Shown piece by piece: positions 24,983-33,483 of a DNA stretch of 64,000 nucleotides; position 1 is the stretch's first letter; the number at the start of each line of letters is the position of its first letter. This DNA is from VXNE01 sp965208745 (lineage in GTDB: Bacteria; Pseudomonadota; Gammaproteobacteria; Pseudomonadales; Azotimanducaceae), in assembly GCA_965208745.1 (NCBI GenBank), contig CBDBPN010000003.1, positions 434,001-498,000 on the forward strand. The letters run 5' to 3'. The notes under the pieces were generated by a model. It did no database searches and had not been told where the DNA came from. It was given only the letters and a program-made list of their open reading frames with translations. The position numbers and the translations under genes were made by a program.

Positions 24983-25945
24983 ATGAAGAAGTGGATCGTC
25001 GCGGCCTTCCTGGTGATCGCGTGGGTCGGGTCGCTCTACCTCGCGTACGGGTTCGGCTCGCTCTTCGCGACATTCCAGCCGCAGCTCTCCGACGCCGCGC
25101 GAACGGCCATGTCCGTCCTGGTCATGCTGCCCGGCGGGCCGGCGGCCAGACCCTGTGACGTCGACGATCCCACGACCTGCGGCTTCGCCGACACCGGGGG
25201 CCGCCAGGAGGTGGCCTGCGACGCCTTCGCCGGGGACGATCCGGACCGCGCGGTGCTCTTCGCGTTCGGCCAGTCGAACAGCGCGAACGCCGCGCGGGAC
25301 CGCTACGTCCCGGTCCACGAGATCGTCAACTTCAATCCCCACGACGGCAGGTGCTACCGGGCCGAGGATCCGCTGCTCGGCCCCGACGGGTTCGCCGGCG
25401 CGGTCTGGGGACGGGTGGCCGACGAACTCGTGCACGCCGGACTGTATCGGCAGGTCCTCATCGCACCGATCGGCATCGGCGGTACGGAACTGGCGCGATG
25501 GACGCCCGGAGGCGACCTCCACGCGCGCGTGGAAGCCACCGCCGGGATGCTCACGGGCCTCGGGATCCGTCCGACCCACGTCGTGTGGCACCAGGGTGAG
25601 TCGGACGTGTTCGCCGGAACCTCGACCGAAGATTACGTAAGCCAGTTCTCCGCGCTCGCCGCATCGCTCGGGACGTTCGACATCGACGCGCCCATCTTCC
25701 CCGCCGTGGCCACGCGCTGCTACTTCCGGGAGGGCCTGGAAGTCGAATACGCGGACAGCGCCGAACGCATCCGGGCCGCGCAGAAACGCCTGCCGGGCCA
25801 GATCCCCAACGTGTTTCCGGGGCCCGACACGGACACGATCTCCGGCGACCGGTTCCGGCCCGACGGCTGTCACTTCACGGCCAAGGGTATCGCCGCCCAG
25901 GCCCGGCTGTGGGTCGAGGCCCTCCAGGCGGCCACGACGATGTAG
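24983..25945 (+). CDS. SASA (sialate O-acetylesterase-like) carbohydrate esterase
   Basis: A 320-residue protein with one N-terminal membrane helix or uncleaved signal (WIVAAFLVIAWVGSLYLAYG) and a SGNH-like esterase domain of the SASA/CE6 type. Block I is LFAFGQSNSANAAR (Ser nucleophile), GIGGTEL follows, block III is VVWHQGESDVFAG and the C-terminal Asp-x-x-His is DGCHFTAKG. It is expected to remove acetyl or similar groups from a sugar or polymer outside the cytoplasm. It follows the DUF3604 gene by 28 bp and is probably co-transcribed with it. Confidence 0.85.
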   Translation: MKKWIVAAFLVIAWVGSLYLAYGFGSLFATFQPQLSDAARTAMSVLVMLPGGPAARPCDVDDPTTCGFADTGGRQEVACDAFAGDDPDRAVLFAFGQSNSANAARDRYVPVHEIVNFNPHDGRCYRAEDPLLGPDGFAGAVWGRVADELVHAGLYRQVLIAPIGIGGTELARWTPGGDLHARVEATAGMLTGLGIRPTHVVWHQGESDVFAGTSTEDYVSQFSALAASLGTFDIDAPIFPAVATRCYFREGLEVEYADSAERIRAAQKRLPGQIPNVFPGPDTDTISGDRFRPDGCHFTAKGIAAQARLWVEALQAATTM

Positions 25946-26021
25946 CGTCCCGCGACCGCCCGTTTGGCCAAAGTCCCCATTCCGGTATGCCATAATTCAT
26001 GGTTTCTGACCGGGGGATGCC

Positions 26022-27284
26022 ATGAACCGACCCAACGTCGTCGCGGACCGGCTCGAGACAGCGTCCGCTTACGTGCCGCCATTCCAACTCACCGAGGGCC
26101 AGCCGCCCCCGATCGCGGCGAACGGCGGCCACTCCTATATGGAGTTCGACCAGGACGGCGACGCGGGTACGGCCGTGGCTACCGAGGCGGCGTTCCGGCA
26201 GATCGCGGACCGCGAAGGGCGTGAAGTGATCGAGATGATCGAGAACGCGCCTCCAGGGCCCATCCAGACGAAGTGGGGACTCGGGTTCCGGACCTACGAG
26301 GAATGCCTCGACCACATCCGGGCGACGGGCATCGAAGCGCCCGAGGGCGGTGTCGCGCTGCCATTACGCTACACCGTGCACGAGGCCCCCTCCTACTCCA
26401 TCGTCTCCTCGAACGCCTTCTGGCGCGACCCGGCGCGCGAGGAAGACCAGTTGGCGGTGCGCAGGGAAGAGCAGGACATCGGACGGCGGTGCCTCTATTT
26501 CCCGCAGGTCCTGCGGGACGCGCGCCGCATGGAGGAGTACTACCCCGGTCTCTCTCCTTCGAGCGCCGCGTGCATGGACCGCCTGGGCGTCTCGCTCGGG
26601 CACCTCGAGTCGAAGTGCCGCAACTTCTACGACTCCGCCGAGGTGGAGCGCGTGTTCTACCCCGAGATCGAGCGCCTCCTCCTGGACTTCTTCCCGGGCG
26701 CCACGGACGCGCTGGTCTACAACCACGACGTGTTCAACAAGGACTACGAGGGCGACCGCACGGAGGACCAGGACGCGAAGAACCCGGGCGTGAACAAGGG
26801 TTACGCCAACCTCGTCCACAACGACCTCAACGACAACAGCGGACGGGTGCGCTGCCGCGAACTGCTCACGCAGAACCTCCGGAACTTCGGCCGCACCCAG
26901 CACTACACCGAGGCGGAAGCCGACGCCAAGATGTCGCGGCGGTTCATGTCGATCAACCTCGCGAAGCCGATGGAGACGGTCGAGCAGTTCCCGTTCGTGC
27001 TCTGCGCCTGGCCGTCCTTCGCCGACCAGCCCTACATTACCAACTACCGCATCTACGACGACCGCGTCGGCGAGACCACGCGCTTCACGTACCGCCCGGA
27101 ACACGACTGGTACTGGTTCCCGCGGCAGAAATCGACCGAGGTGTCGATGCTGAAGTGCTACGACTCGGTCACGGACGGGTCCGTCTCGCGCTGGTCGTTC
27201 CACACCGCCTGCGTGGACCCGACCGCGCCGGAAGACGCGCGCTGCCGCAAGAACGTGGTCGTGCGGTCGTTCGTGTTTTTCTAG
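26022..27284 (+). CDS. CmcJ/NvfI-family oxidoreductase (putative Fe/2-oxoglutarate type)
   Basis: A 420-residue protein resembling the CmcJ/NvfI (AsaB, GA4 desaturase-like) group. The C-terminal half carries the features: LVYNHDVFNKDY, VHNDLNDNSG, FMSINLAKPMETVEQFPFVL, KSTEVSMLKCYDSV, SRWSFHTACVDP and the terminal RKNVVVRSFVFF. His-x-Asp in VHNDL and the later His in WSFHTA are candidate iron ligands. The N-terminal 150 residues are not recognised. Members hydroxylate or desaturate small molecules, often natural products, but no biosynthetic genes surround it. Start is ATG 26022, shortly after GGGGG, which could serve as ribosome-binding site. Confidence 0.7.
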   Translation: MNRPNVVADRLETASAYVPPFQLTEGQPPPIAANGGHSYMEFDQDGDAGTAVATEAAFRQIADREGREVIEMIENAPPGPIQTKWGLGFRTYEECLDHIRATGIEAPEGGVALPLRYTVHEAPSYSIVSSNAFWRDPAREEDQLAVRREEQDIGRRCLYFPQVLRDARRMEEYYPGLSPSSAACMDRLGVSLGHLESKCRNFYDSAEVERVFYPEIERLLLDFFPGATDALVYNHDVFNKDYEGDRTEDQDAKNPGVNKGYANLVHNDLNDNSGRVRCRELLTQNLRNFGRTQHYTEAEADAKMSRRFMSINLAKPMETVEQFPFVLCAWPSFADQPYITNYRIYDDRVGETTRFTYRPEHDWYWFPRQKSTEVSMLKCYDSVTDGSVSRWSFHTACVDPTAPEDARCRKNVVVRSFVFF

Positions 27285-27335
27285 TCGGCGAGCGATCCGG
27301 AGAGCGACGGCGCCGGCCGCGAGGTTCGCGGCCGC

Positions 27336-27640
27336 TCAGATCGACTGTATCGACTCCACCGCGTCGCGGGTCCGGGTCACGCTCCCCTCCCAGTGCCGGT
27401 CGAACTCCGCGATCAGCGCGCGGATCGCGTCGGAAGCCATCGCGCCTTCCACCTCGGCGAGGGAGGTGAACTCGTAGAACGCGAAGTGCACATGGTCCTC
27501 GACCGCGCTCCAGCCCGCCAAGCTCCGCTTGCGTTCAGGGCCTCGACCGCATCCGGCAGATGCTCGTCCCGGTACCAGGCGTCGAACGCTTCACGCACGG
27601 CGGGGTCCACCTCGGCGCGGACGACCAGGAACGCGGTCAT
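27336..27640 (-). pseudogene. Small dimeric alpha/beta-barrel (EthD/ABM-like) protein, frameshifted
   Basis: From ATG 27640 the reading is MTAFLVVRAEVDPAVREAFD, then WYRDEHLPDAVEALNASGAWR. The natural continuation, WSAVEDHVHFAFYEFTSLAE and IRALIAEFDRHWEGSVTRTR, is in another frame and stops at 27336. One base appears to be missing around 27518 (GGGC-TGG). It would be a protein of about 100 residues resembling small EthD/ABM-type proteins. The start overlaps the GST stop by ATGA, so it is the last cistron of a coupled operon. A sequencing error could give the same picture. Confidence 0.65.
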
Positions 27641-28242
27641 GGCAGGTTGCAATGCTCCCGAGTCCGCAGACGCCCAAGGTACGCCGCGAGGTTTGCGAAC
27701 CCGTCAAGCACTCCGTCCGCCCTGGCCCAGTCGACGACGTGGCCCACGATGATGTCGGTCACCGTGAACCGGTCGTCCACCAGGTAGTCGGAATCGGCGA
27801 GCACCTCGTCCAGCACCGCCGCCCCGCGCCGGAAGAGCACCTCGTTCGGCTTGGCGACTTCGGGTACACGCTCCTCGTCGGACAACGAGAAGTCGAGCGT
27901 GTTGAGTTCCGTGCTCCACAGCCAGCACTCCAGCTCGGTCAGCGCGAAGGACACCCACTGATCGTGCAGGGCGCGCGACCACGAGCCCGACGGACCGACC
28001 AGCTTCCGTTCCGGGACGAGGTCCGCAATGGCGGTGCAGATCGCGGAGGACTCGAACAGCGGACGGCCGTCGATGATCGCCGCGGGCACCTTGCCGAGGG
28101 GTTGGACCGACCGCAGTTCGTCACTGCCGAGGACCTCGCGCGCATTCCCCAGGGACTCGTACTCGAGCTCCGCTTCCGCCAGCGTCCAGCGGCACCGGGC
28201 GGACCGGGTCTGCGCGTATTCGTACAGCTTGATGACGGCCAT
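27637..28242 (-). CDS. Glutathione S-transferase family protein
   Basis: A 201-residue GST. The N-terminal thioredoxin-like domain has IKLYEYAQTRSARCRWTLAE, the cis-Pro glutathione-binding motif GKVPAAIIDG and the ES pair in RPLFESSAI. The C-terminal all-helical domain includes DYLVDDRFTVTDIIVGHVVD, the conserved N-capping box. It sits between an LLM flavoprotein and a small broken gene, overlapping both by a few bases, so it is made with the enoyl-CoA hydratase of the same operon. Substrate unknown. Confidence 0.9.
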   Translation of the reverse strand: MAVIKLYEYAQTRSARCRWTLAEAELEYESLGNAREVLGSDELRSVQPLGKVPAAIIDGRPLFESSAICTAIADLVPERKLVGPSGSWSRALHDQWVSFALTELECWLWSTELNTLDFSLSDEERVPEVAKPNEVLFRRGAAVLDEVLADSDYLVDDRFTVTDIIVGHVVDWARADGVLDGFANLAAYLGRLRTREHCNLP

Positions 28243-29000
28243 CAGGGGTCCACGAGCCGCCGCACGGCGCCCGGCTTCGGGCCGCCCGGGAGGAGGAAGA
28301 CGACGGCGTCGTCGAAGCCCGCCTCGGCGAACCGGCCGAGCCGCGCGCCCAGCTCCCCGAGATCGGTATCCGCCGGCAACATGATCGTCGAAACGACGGC
28401 ACGACCGCCGCCGGCCGCGCGGTAGCGGCCGAGGGCGTCGATGACCTGTTCGTCCGAGCGGTAATGGGCCGACGCGATCCAGCCGTCGAACTCGCGCGCG
28501 GCACGCTCGACGCCGTGGCCCCAGGTGCCGAGAAAGAGCGGCGGCCCGCCCTGCACCGACGGCCAGGGAGACAGGTCTCCGGCGGGGCCGCCGCCCGTGC
28601 GGAAGACCTCCCGGAGCGTCTCGACGAGGGTGGAGAAGTCCTCGAAACGCGTTTCGAAACGGCGGCCGAACGCGGCGAAGTCACTCGCCGTGGAACCCGC
28701 GCCGACGCCGAGCACGAGACGGTCTCCGCAGAGTTGCTGCAGGGAGAAGACCCGGTGCGCCAGGTCCAGCGGCGCGTACAGGGGCGCTTGCACGACGGCC
28801 GTGCCGATCTCGACGCCTTCGGCGACGGTCGCGGCCACGCTCAAGGCCACGAAGGGATCCGTCATCATGAAGCCGCGCGCGACCGTCTGGGCGGACCACA
28901 GGCTGTCGAAACCCTCCCCTGCCAGCGTCCGCGCCTGTTCCGCCAGCAACGTCGACGGCGCGTCGCCGGGGACGGGACCGAGCAAGGCACCGAGCCTCAT
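28242..29000 (-). CDS. LLM-class flavin-dependent oxidoreductase
   Basis: A 252-residue luciferase-like TIM-barrel oxidoreductase that should use FMN or coenzyme F420. It begins MRLGALLGPVPGD and has GFDSLWSAQT, VEIGTAVVQAPLYAPLDLA and LVLGVGAGSTASDF, all typical of the class, followed by PLFLGTWGHGVERAAREFDG. It is a little shorter than the usual 280-350 residues. The stop overlaps the GST start in TGATG and its own start overlaps the enoyl-CoA hydratase stop by ATGA. Confidence 0.88.
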   Translation of the reverse strand: MRLGALLGPVPGDAPSTLLAEQARTLAGEGFDSLWSAQTVARGFMMTDPFVALSVAATVAEGVEIGTAVVQAPLYAPLDLAHRVFSLQQLCGDRLVLGVGAGSTASDFAAFGRRFETRFEDFSTLVETLREVFRTGGGPAGDLSPWPSVQGGPPLFLGTWGHGVERAAREFDGWIASAHYRSDEQVIDALGRYRAAGGGRAVVSTIMLPADTDLGELGARLGRFAEAGFDDAVVFLLPGGPKPGAVRRLVDP

Positions 29001-29791
29001 CGAGCCGACTTCCCGGCCGCCGCCTGCGCGCGGCCGCGCTGCTGGATCGCGAGACGCCTCTCGGCCACCACCTCCGGCGGCGGGTTCGGATGGCGCCGCG
29101 CGATCTCGGCCTCGTAGGTCATCGCATCACCCAGCGCGAGGTCGAAACCACGGTCGATCAGGCTTTTGTACTCGAATAGGACCTCGGGAACGCAGGACAG
29201 CATGTCGCGCGCCAGGGCTTCGCACGTGGGCAGCAACTCCTCGCGCGGGACCACGCGGTTGACCAGCCCCCAGCGCTCGGCGCGCTCCGCGGAAAGGTAG
29301 TTCCCGGTCAGCGAGAGTTCCCGCGCCCGGTTCGGCCCCACGATCCGCGAGAGGCGTTGCGACAGTCCCCAGCCGGCGAGCAGGCCGACGCGCGCGTGGG
29401 TATCGGCGAACTGCGCCTCGGGTGCCGCGATGAGCATGTCGCACGCCAGCGCGATCTCGAAACCGCCCGTGACGGCTACCCCATTTACCGCCCCGATGAC
29501 CGGCTGGCGCAACCTGCGAAGCATCTGCGCCGGGTCCGGAGGGTCGCCGCTCCCCGCCGCTTCCGCGGGTCGTTCTCCGCCCATCTCCTTGAGATCGAGG
29601 CCGGCGCAGAACGCCCGGCCGGCGCCGGTGAGTATGACCACGCCGATCTCCTCGTCATGACGCAGCGCCTCGAGTTCGTCCGCCAGGAGCCGGCGCAGCT
29701 CCATGGAGAGCGCGTTCATCTGCTCTGGCCGGTTCAGCGTGAGCGTGGCGATGCCGTCCTTCCTCTCGACGAGCAGCACGGACTGGGACAT
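28997..29791 (-). CDS. Enoyl-CoA hydratase/isomerase family protein
   Basis: A 264-residue crotonase-fold protein from ATG 29791. The oxyanion-hole segments are GRAFCAGLDLKEMG and NGVAVTGGFEIALACD, and ADTHARVGLLAGWGLSQRL follows. In place of the second catalytic Glu of classical enoyl-CoA hydratases there is GWG around the active site, so the exact reaction (hydration, isomerisation or hydrolysis of an acyl-CoA) is open. It is the first gene of a four-gene coupled operon with LLM, GST and a broken small protein. Two REP-like units lie upstream. Confidence 0.9.
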   Translation of the reverse strand: MSQSVLLVERKDGIATLTLNRPEQMNALSMELRRLLADELEALRHDEEIGVVILTGAGRAFCAGLDLKEMGGERPAEAAGSGDPPDPAQMLRRLRQPVIGAVNGVAVTGGFEIALACDMLIAAPEAQFADTHARVGLLAGWGLSQRLSRIVGPNRARELSLTGNYLSAERAERWGLVNRVVPREELLPTCEALARDMLSCVPEVLFEYKSLIDRGFDLALGDAMTYEAEIARRHPNPPPEVVAERRLAIQQRGRAQAAAGKSAR

Positions 29792-29847
29792 GCCGGAAAC
29801 CTCCCCGCGAAAAACCGGAGCCATGTTAGCAACGTCACGTTGCGGAA

Positions 29848-29931
29848 GAGCCCTCAGCCCGGGTGCCCGAGGGGCTTGCCCCTCGCAAGGAGCCCTCAGC
29901 CGGGGTGCCCGAGGGGCTTGCCCCTCGCAAA
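29848..29931. repeat. Tandem pair of 42-nt REP-like palindromic units
   Basis: Two head-to-tail units (29848-29889 and 29890-29931), each containing CGAGGGGC-TT-GCCCCTCG (29868-29885 and 29910-29927), lie in the divergent gap between the enoyl-CoA hydratase and GCS2 genes. They match the unit embedded in the ABC ATPase gene (8131-8172) at nearly every position. Stem-loops in such a gap could affect mRNA ends or serve as a mobile repeat. Confidence 0.87.
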
Positions 29932-29985
29932 AGCCAGCCGAGTAACGGAAGATACGGGCTTCCCCCGCCACCGCACGCACCCGCC

Positions 29986-31401
29986 ATGGGCGACGAGATC
30001 GCGCAACGACACTTCAATGCCGAGGACTTCACGCGCTTCCGGCGGCACCTCGACCGGGAGACCGAGGACATCGCGAAGCTGTTCGCGGACGGCGGCTTCA
30101 GCGAGCGGGGGGACATTGCCGGTTTCGAGCTGGAGGCCTGGCTGGTCGACCCGAAGGGCAATCCGGCTCCGCGCAACGAGCACTTCCTCGCCGAACTCGA
30201 CAACGCGCTCGTGGTCCCGGAACTCGCGAGCTACAACGTGGAGCTGAACGGCAGTCCCTGCGCGATCACGGGACGGGTCTTCACACGCCTCCACGACGAA
30301 CTGGCCGCGACCTGGCGGGCCTGCCGGGAGGCCGCCAACGCGCTCGACCTGCGCCTGGCAACGATCGGCATCCTGCCGACGATCGCGCCCGAACTCCTGA
30401 ACTCCGATCACATGTCCCGCATGGTGCGCTACCAGGCATTGAACGACCGCGTCCTGGCGCTGCGGGACGGCGCACCGTTCGAAGTCGACATCGCGGGAGA
30501 CGATCATCTGCTGATGTCGCACGACGACGTGATGCTCGAGGCCGCCGCCACCTCATTCCAGATCCACCTGCAGTGCAAGCCCGAGCGCGCGGTGCGCACC
30601 TACAACGCCGCACTGGCGGCTTCCGCCCCGATGGTGGCCCTGTCGGCCAACTCGCCGTTCCTGTTCGGACACGCGCTCTGGGCCGAGACCCGGGTCCCGC
30701 TCTTCGAGCAGGCGGTCTCCCTGGGGCCCAGGGATCCCGAGCGCGTCGGCTTCGGCACCGGATACGCGGACGCTTCGCTGCTGGAGACGTTTCGCGAGAA
30801 CCGCGAACTGCACGCGATCCTGCTGCCCTATGTGCAGGAGGAGCCGCCGAGCAAGTTCGCACACGTGCGTTTCCAGAACGGCACGGTGTGGCGCTGGAAC
30901 CGCCCCCTGCTCGGTTTCGACTTCGACGGCGTCCCGCACCTGCGCATCGAGCATCGCGTCGTCCCCGCCGGCCCCACCATCGACGACTGCATCGCGAACA
31001 CGGCGGTCTTCATGGGCGCGGTGCGCGCGCTCGTGGACGACCCCGTCCCGATCGAGTCGGAGCTCGACTTCGCGGTTGCGCGGAGCAACTTCTATGCGGC
31101 CGCCCGCCTTGGGCTGGACGCCGATTTCACGTGGCGGGACGGCCAGCGGGTTGGAGCACGAGCGCTCCTCCTCGAGGACATGCTGCCGGCCGCGGCCAAC
31201 GCCTTGCGTACGCTCGACATTCCCGACGCGGAGATCGAGCGCTATCTCGCGATCGCGACGCGGCGCGTCGAGCGCGGCGCCAACGGCGCCGTGTGGCAAC
31301 GTCGCTGGGTCGAGCGGCACGGGCCGGACTACAACGCGCTGACGCTCGCGTACCTGGACGCGCAGGACTCGGGGCAGCCCGTGCACGAGTGGACCGTTTG
31401 A
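29986..31401 (+). CDS. GCS2-type glutamate-cysteine ligase / carboxylate-amine ligase
   Basis: A 471-residue ligase of the glutamine-synthetase-like GCS2 group, which joins an amine to a gamma- or alpha-carboxylate using ATP. The N-terminus has GFELEAWLVDPKGNPAPRNE and YNVELNGSP, with acidic ATP-metal ligands. The middle has ATSFQIHLQCKPERAVRTYN and ALSANSPFLFG, and LRIEHRVVPAGPTIDDC follows. It could make gamma-glutamylcysteine, but linkage to an AstE-like deacylase makes a more general amide ligase possible. Start ATG 29986 is chosen over earlier in-frame codons because those fall in the repeat pair. The AstE-like gene follows by 4 bp. Confidence 0.85.
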   Translation: MGDEIAQRHFNAEDFTRFRRHLDRETEDIAKLFADGGFSERGDIAGFELEAWLVDPKGNPAPRNEHFLAELDNALVVPELASYNVELNGSPCAITGRVFTRLHDELAATWRACREAANALDLRLATIGILPTIAPELLNSDHMSRMVRYQALNDRVLALRDGAPFEVDIAGDDHLLMSHDDVMLEAAATSFQIHLQCKPERAVRTYNAALAASAPMVALSANSPFLFGHALWAETRVPLFEQAVSLGPRDPERVGFGTGYADASLLETFRENRELHAILLPYVQEEPPSKFAHVRFQNGTVWRWNRPLLGFDFDGVPHLRIEHRVVPAGPTIDDCIANTAVFMGAVRALVDDPVPIESELDFAVARSNFYAAARLGLDADFTWRDGQRVGARALLLEDMLPAAANALRTLDIPDAEIERYLAIATRRVERGANGAVWQRRWVERHGPDYNALTLAYLDAQDSGQPVHEWTV

Positions 31402-31405
31402 GACC

Positions 31406-32383
31406 GTGCGCCTGACAACGCGCTATGCGCTCCCCGACGGCTTGCTGGGCTGTCCCGCGCCAGGACTCTTCGACGCGCTCGGGGGCCCGACCCTGTTCGT
31501 TCTCACCCGAGGCCTCGCGGATCCCCTGTTCGTGTCGGTGCTCCAGCACGGCAACGAGGTCTCGGGGTGGGACGGGGTCCGCCAGTTCCTGGCGAGGGGC
31601 GGCGTACCGCCGATGCTCCTGTACGTGGGCAACGTGGAGGCGGCGCGCGTGGGCGCGCGGACGCTCCCGCACCAGCACGACTTCAACCGCGCCTGGAACG
31701 GCGGCGAGACGCCCGAGGCGCGCCTCGCCCGCCAGGTGACCGAGCGCGCGCTCGAGGCGAAGCCCCGGCTCGCCATCGACGTCCACAACAACACCGGCGC
31801 CAACCCGCACTACAGCGTCCTGACCGACCTGGAGGCCCGGTGCCTGGGCGCCGCCGCGGAGTTCTCCCACCTTGCGTTGTTGGCACAACACCGGGACGGC
31901 ATTCAGACCGAGCGTTTCGCCCGCTTCTGTCCGGCGGTCACGCTGGAAACCGGCCGGGTGGACGACCCCGACAGCGCGAAGCGCGCCGCCGCGTACCTCG
32001 CCAGGGCGTCGCGCTGGGAGGAAGTGCCGCAGGCGTCGTTCGCGGAACTGACCGTCTATCGCAACGACGTACGCGTCGTCATCGAGGAGCCCGACGCGGA
32101 CTTCGCGGCCGACGCCCCGCTCGCCCTGCGCCCGGAACTGGAGCGGTACAACTTTGAGCGCCTCGAGGCGGGCAACCTGTTCGCGCGCCGCGCGGCCGGC
32201 GCCGCCGGCGTGGGACTCCGGGCCATCGACGTCTCGGGAGCGGACCTGACGGACTTCTATTTCGCAGTCGAGGGGAACGACGTGCTCCTGCGCGAGCCGG
32301 TGTACCCCTCCATGTATACCCAGGACATCGCGGTCGCCCGGCAGGACTGCCTTTGCTACTTCATGGCGCCGTACCACCGATGA
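31406..32383 (+). CDS. Succinylglutamate desuccinylase/aspartoacylase-like zinc hydrolase
   Basis: A 325-residue M14-like amidohydrolase of the AstE/aspartoacylase group, starting at GTG 31406. Zinc ligands are visible in SVLQHGNEVSGWDG (His and Glu) and AIDVHNNTGANPHY (His). VTLETGRVDDP should hold the catalytic Glu. Members cleave N-acyl amino acids or small peptides. It is encoded 4 bp after a GCS2-type amide ligase and overlaps metX by ATGA. That ligase-hydrolase pairing suggests turnover of the same type of amide bond, or processing of an acyl-homoserine-related compound. Confidence 0.85.
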   Translation: MRLTTRYALPDGLLGCPAPGLFDALGGPTLFVLTRGLADPLFVSVLQHGNEVSGWDGVRQFLARGGVPPMLLYVGNVEAARVGARTLPHQHDFNRAWNGGETPEARLARQVTERALEAKPRLAIDVHNNTGANPHYSVLTDLEARCLGAAAEFSHLALLAQHRDGIQTERFARFCPAVTLETGRVDDPDSAKRAAAYLARASRWEEVPQASFAELTVYRNDVRVVIEEPDADFAADAPLALRPELERYNFERLEAGNLFARRAAGAAGVGLRAIDVSGADLTDFYFAVEGNDVLLREPVYPSMYTQDIAVARQDCLCYFMAPYHR

Positions 32384-33468
32384 GCGACGCGCGCCGATTC
32401 CTCGAGGTCGCCGAGCCGTTCCACATGATGCACGGCGCGCTCCCCGCCGTGACGCTCGCATACGAAACCTGGGGGGAACTCGCGGCGGCACGCGACAACG
32501 CAGTGCTCCTGTTCACGGGGCTGTCGCCGTCGGCGCACGCGGCCTCTTCGCCGGGAAACCCGAGCACGGGCTGGTGGGAGGACATGGTGGGCCCGGACAA
32601 GCCCATCGACACGGACCGCTATTGCGTCGTATGCGTCAACTCCCTCGGGAGCTGCTTCGGCTCGACCGGACCCGCATCCGTCAACCCGGAAACCGGCGCA
32701 CCGTACCGCCTCGATTTCCCCGTGCTTTGCCTGGAGGACATCGCCCACGCCGGTCAGGCGGTCATCGCATCGCTCGGCATCGAGCGTCTGCATGCCGTGG
32801 TGGGCGCCTCCATGGGCGGCATGACCGCGCTCGCGTTCGCGATGCTCTACCCGTCCGCGGCCACGGGGCTGCTGTCGATTTCCTCCGCCTGCAGGAGCCT
32901 CCCGTTCTCGATCGCCGTGCGTTCCCTGCAGCGCGAGATGATCCGGTCGGACCCGGCCTGGCGGAACGGGCAGTACGCGCCGGATGCGCCGCCCGCCAAG
33001 GGCATGCGCCTCGCGCGCAAGCTCGGCATGATCTCCTACCGCTCGGCCGTCGAGTGGGCCGCCCGGTTCGGCCGCGAACGCGCCACCGACGATCTCGGCG
33101 GAGGCGAGCCCTTCGGCATCGATTTCGAGGTGGAGTCCTATCTCGCGGCCCATGCGGCGAAGTTCGTCGGGTCGTTCGACGCGAACTGCTACCTCTACCT
33201 GTCGCGGGCGATGGACCTGTTCGACGTCTGCGACCACGGCGGGAGCCTCGAGGCCGGCCTCGGCCGCGTGCAGGCCGAGCGCGCGCTGGTGATCGGCGTC
33301 GAGACCGACTTCCTGTTCCCGCTCAGTCAGCAGGAAGAACTCGCGTCGGGCCTGCGCGCGTCCGTGGGCGAGGTCGCCTTCCGAGCCCTCCCGTCCATCC
33401 AGGGCCACGACTCCTTTCTGGTCGACATGGACCGGTTTCGGCCGGCGGTGGCGGAGTTCTTCGCCTGA
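32380..33468 (+). CDS. metX: Homoserine O-acyltransferase, MetX family
   Basis: A 362-residue alpha/beta-hydrolase-fold acyltransferase of the MetX family, the first step of methionine synthesis from homoserine. Motifs are LAYETWGELAAARDNAVLLF, NSLGSCFGSTGPASVNPETG, the nucleophile elbow VVGASMGGM (Ser), an Asp near VIGVETDFLFP and the His in IQGHDSFLVD. The acyl donor (acetyl- or succinyl-CoA) cannot be settled by eye; gammaproteobacterial MetX proteins are often succinyltransferases. Start ATG 32380 overlaps the upstream stop. Confidence 0.88.
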   Translation: MSDARRFLEVAEPFHMMHGALPAVTLAYETWGELAAARDNAVLLFTGLSPSAHAASSPGNPSTGWWEDMVGPDKPIDTDRYCVVCVNSLGSCFGSTGPASVNPETGAPYRLDFPVLCLEDIAHAGQAVIASLGIERLHAVVGASMGGMTALAFAMLYPSAATGLLSISSACRSLPFSIAVRSLQREMIRSDPAWRNGQYAPDAPPAKGMRLARKLGMISYRSAVEWAARFGRERATDDLGGGEPFGIDFEVESYLAAHAAKFVGSFDANCYLYLSRAMDLFDVCDHGGSLEAGLGRVQAERALVIGVETDFLFPLSQQEELASGLRASVGEVAFRALPSIQGHDSFLVDMDRFRPAVAEFFA

Positions 33469-33483
33469 AGGCAGCCGCGTCGC

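Noticed and set aside
25955..26021. A sigma-70 promoter before the CmcJ-like gene (TTGGCC and CATAAT)
   Set aside because: The spacing between the hexamers is about 23 bp and the matches are weak.
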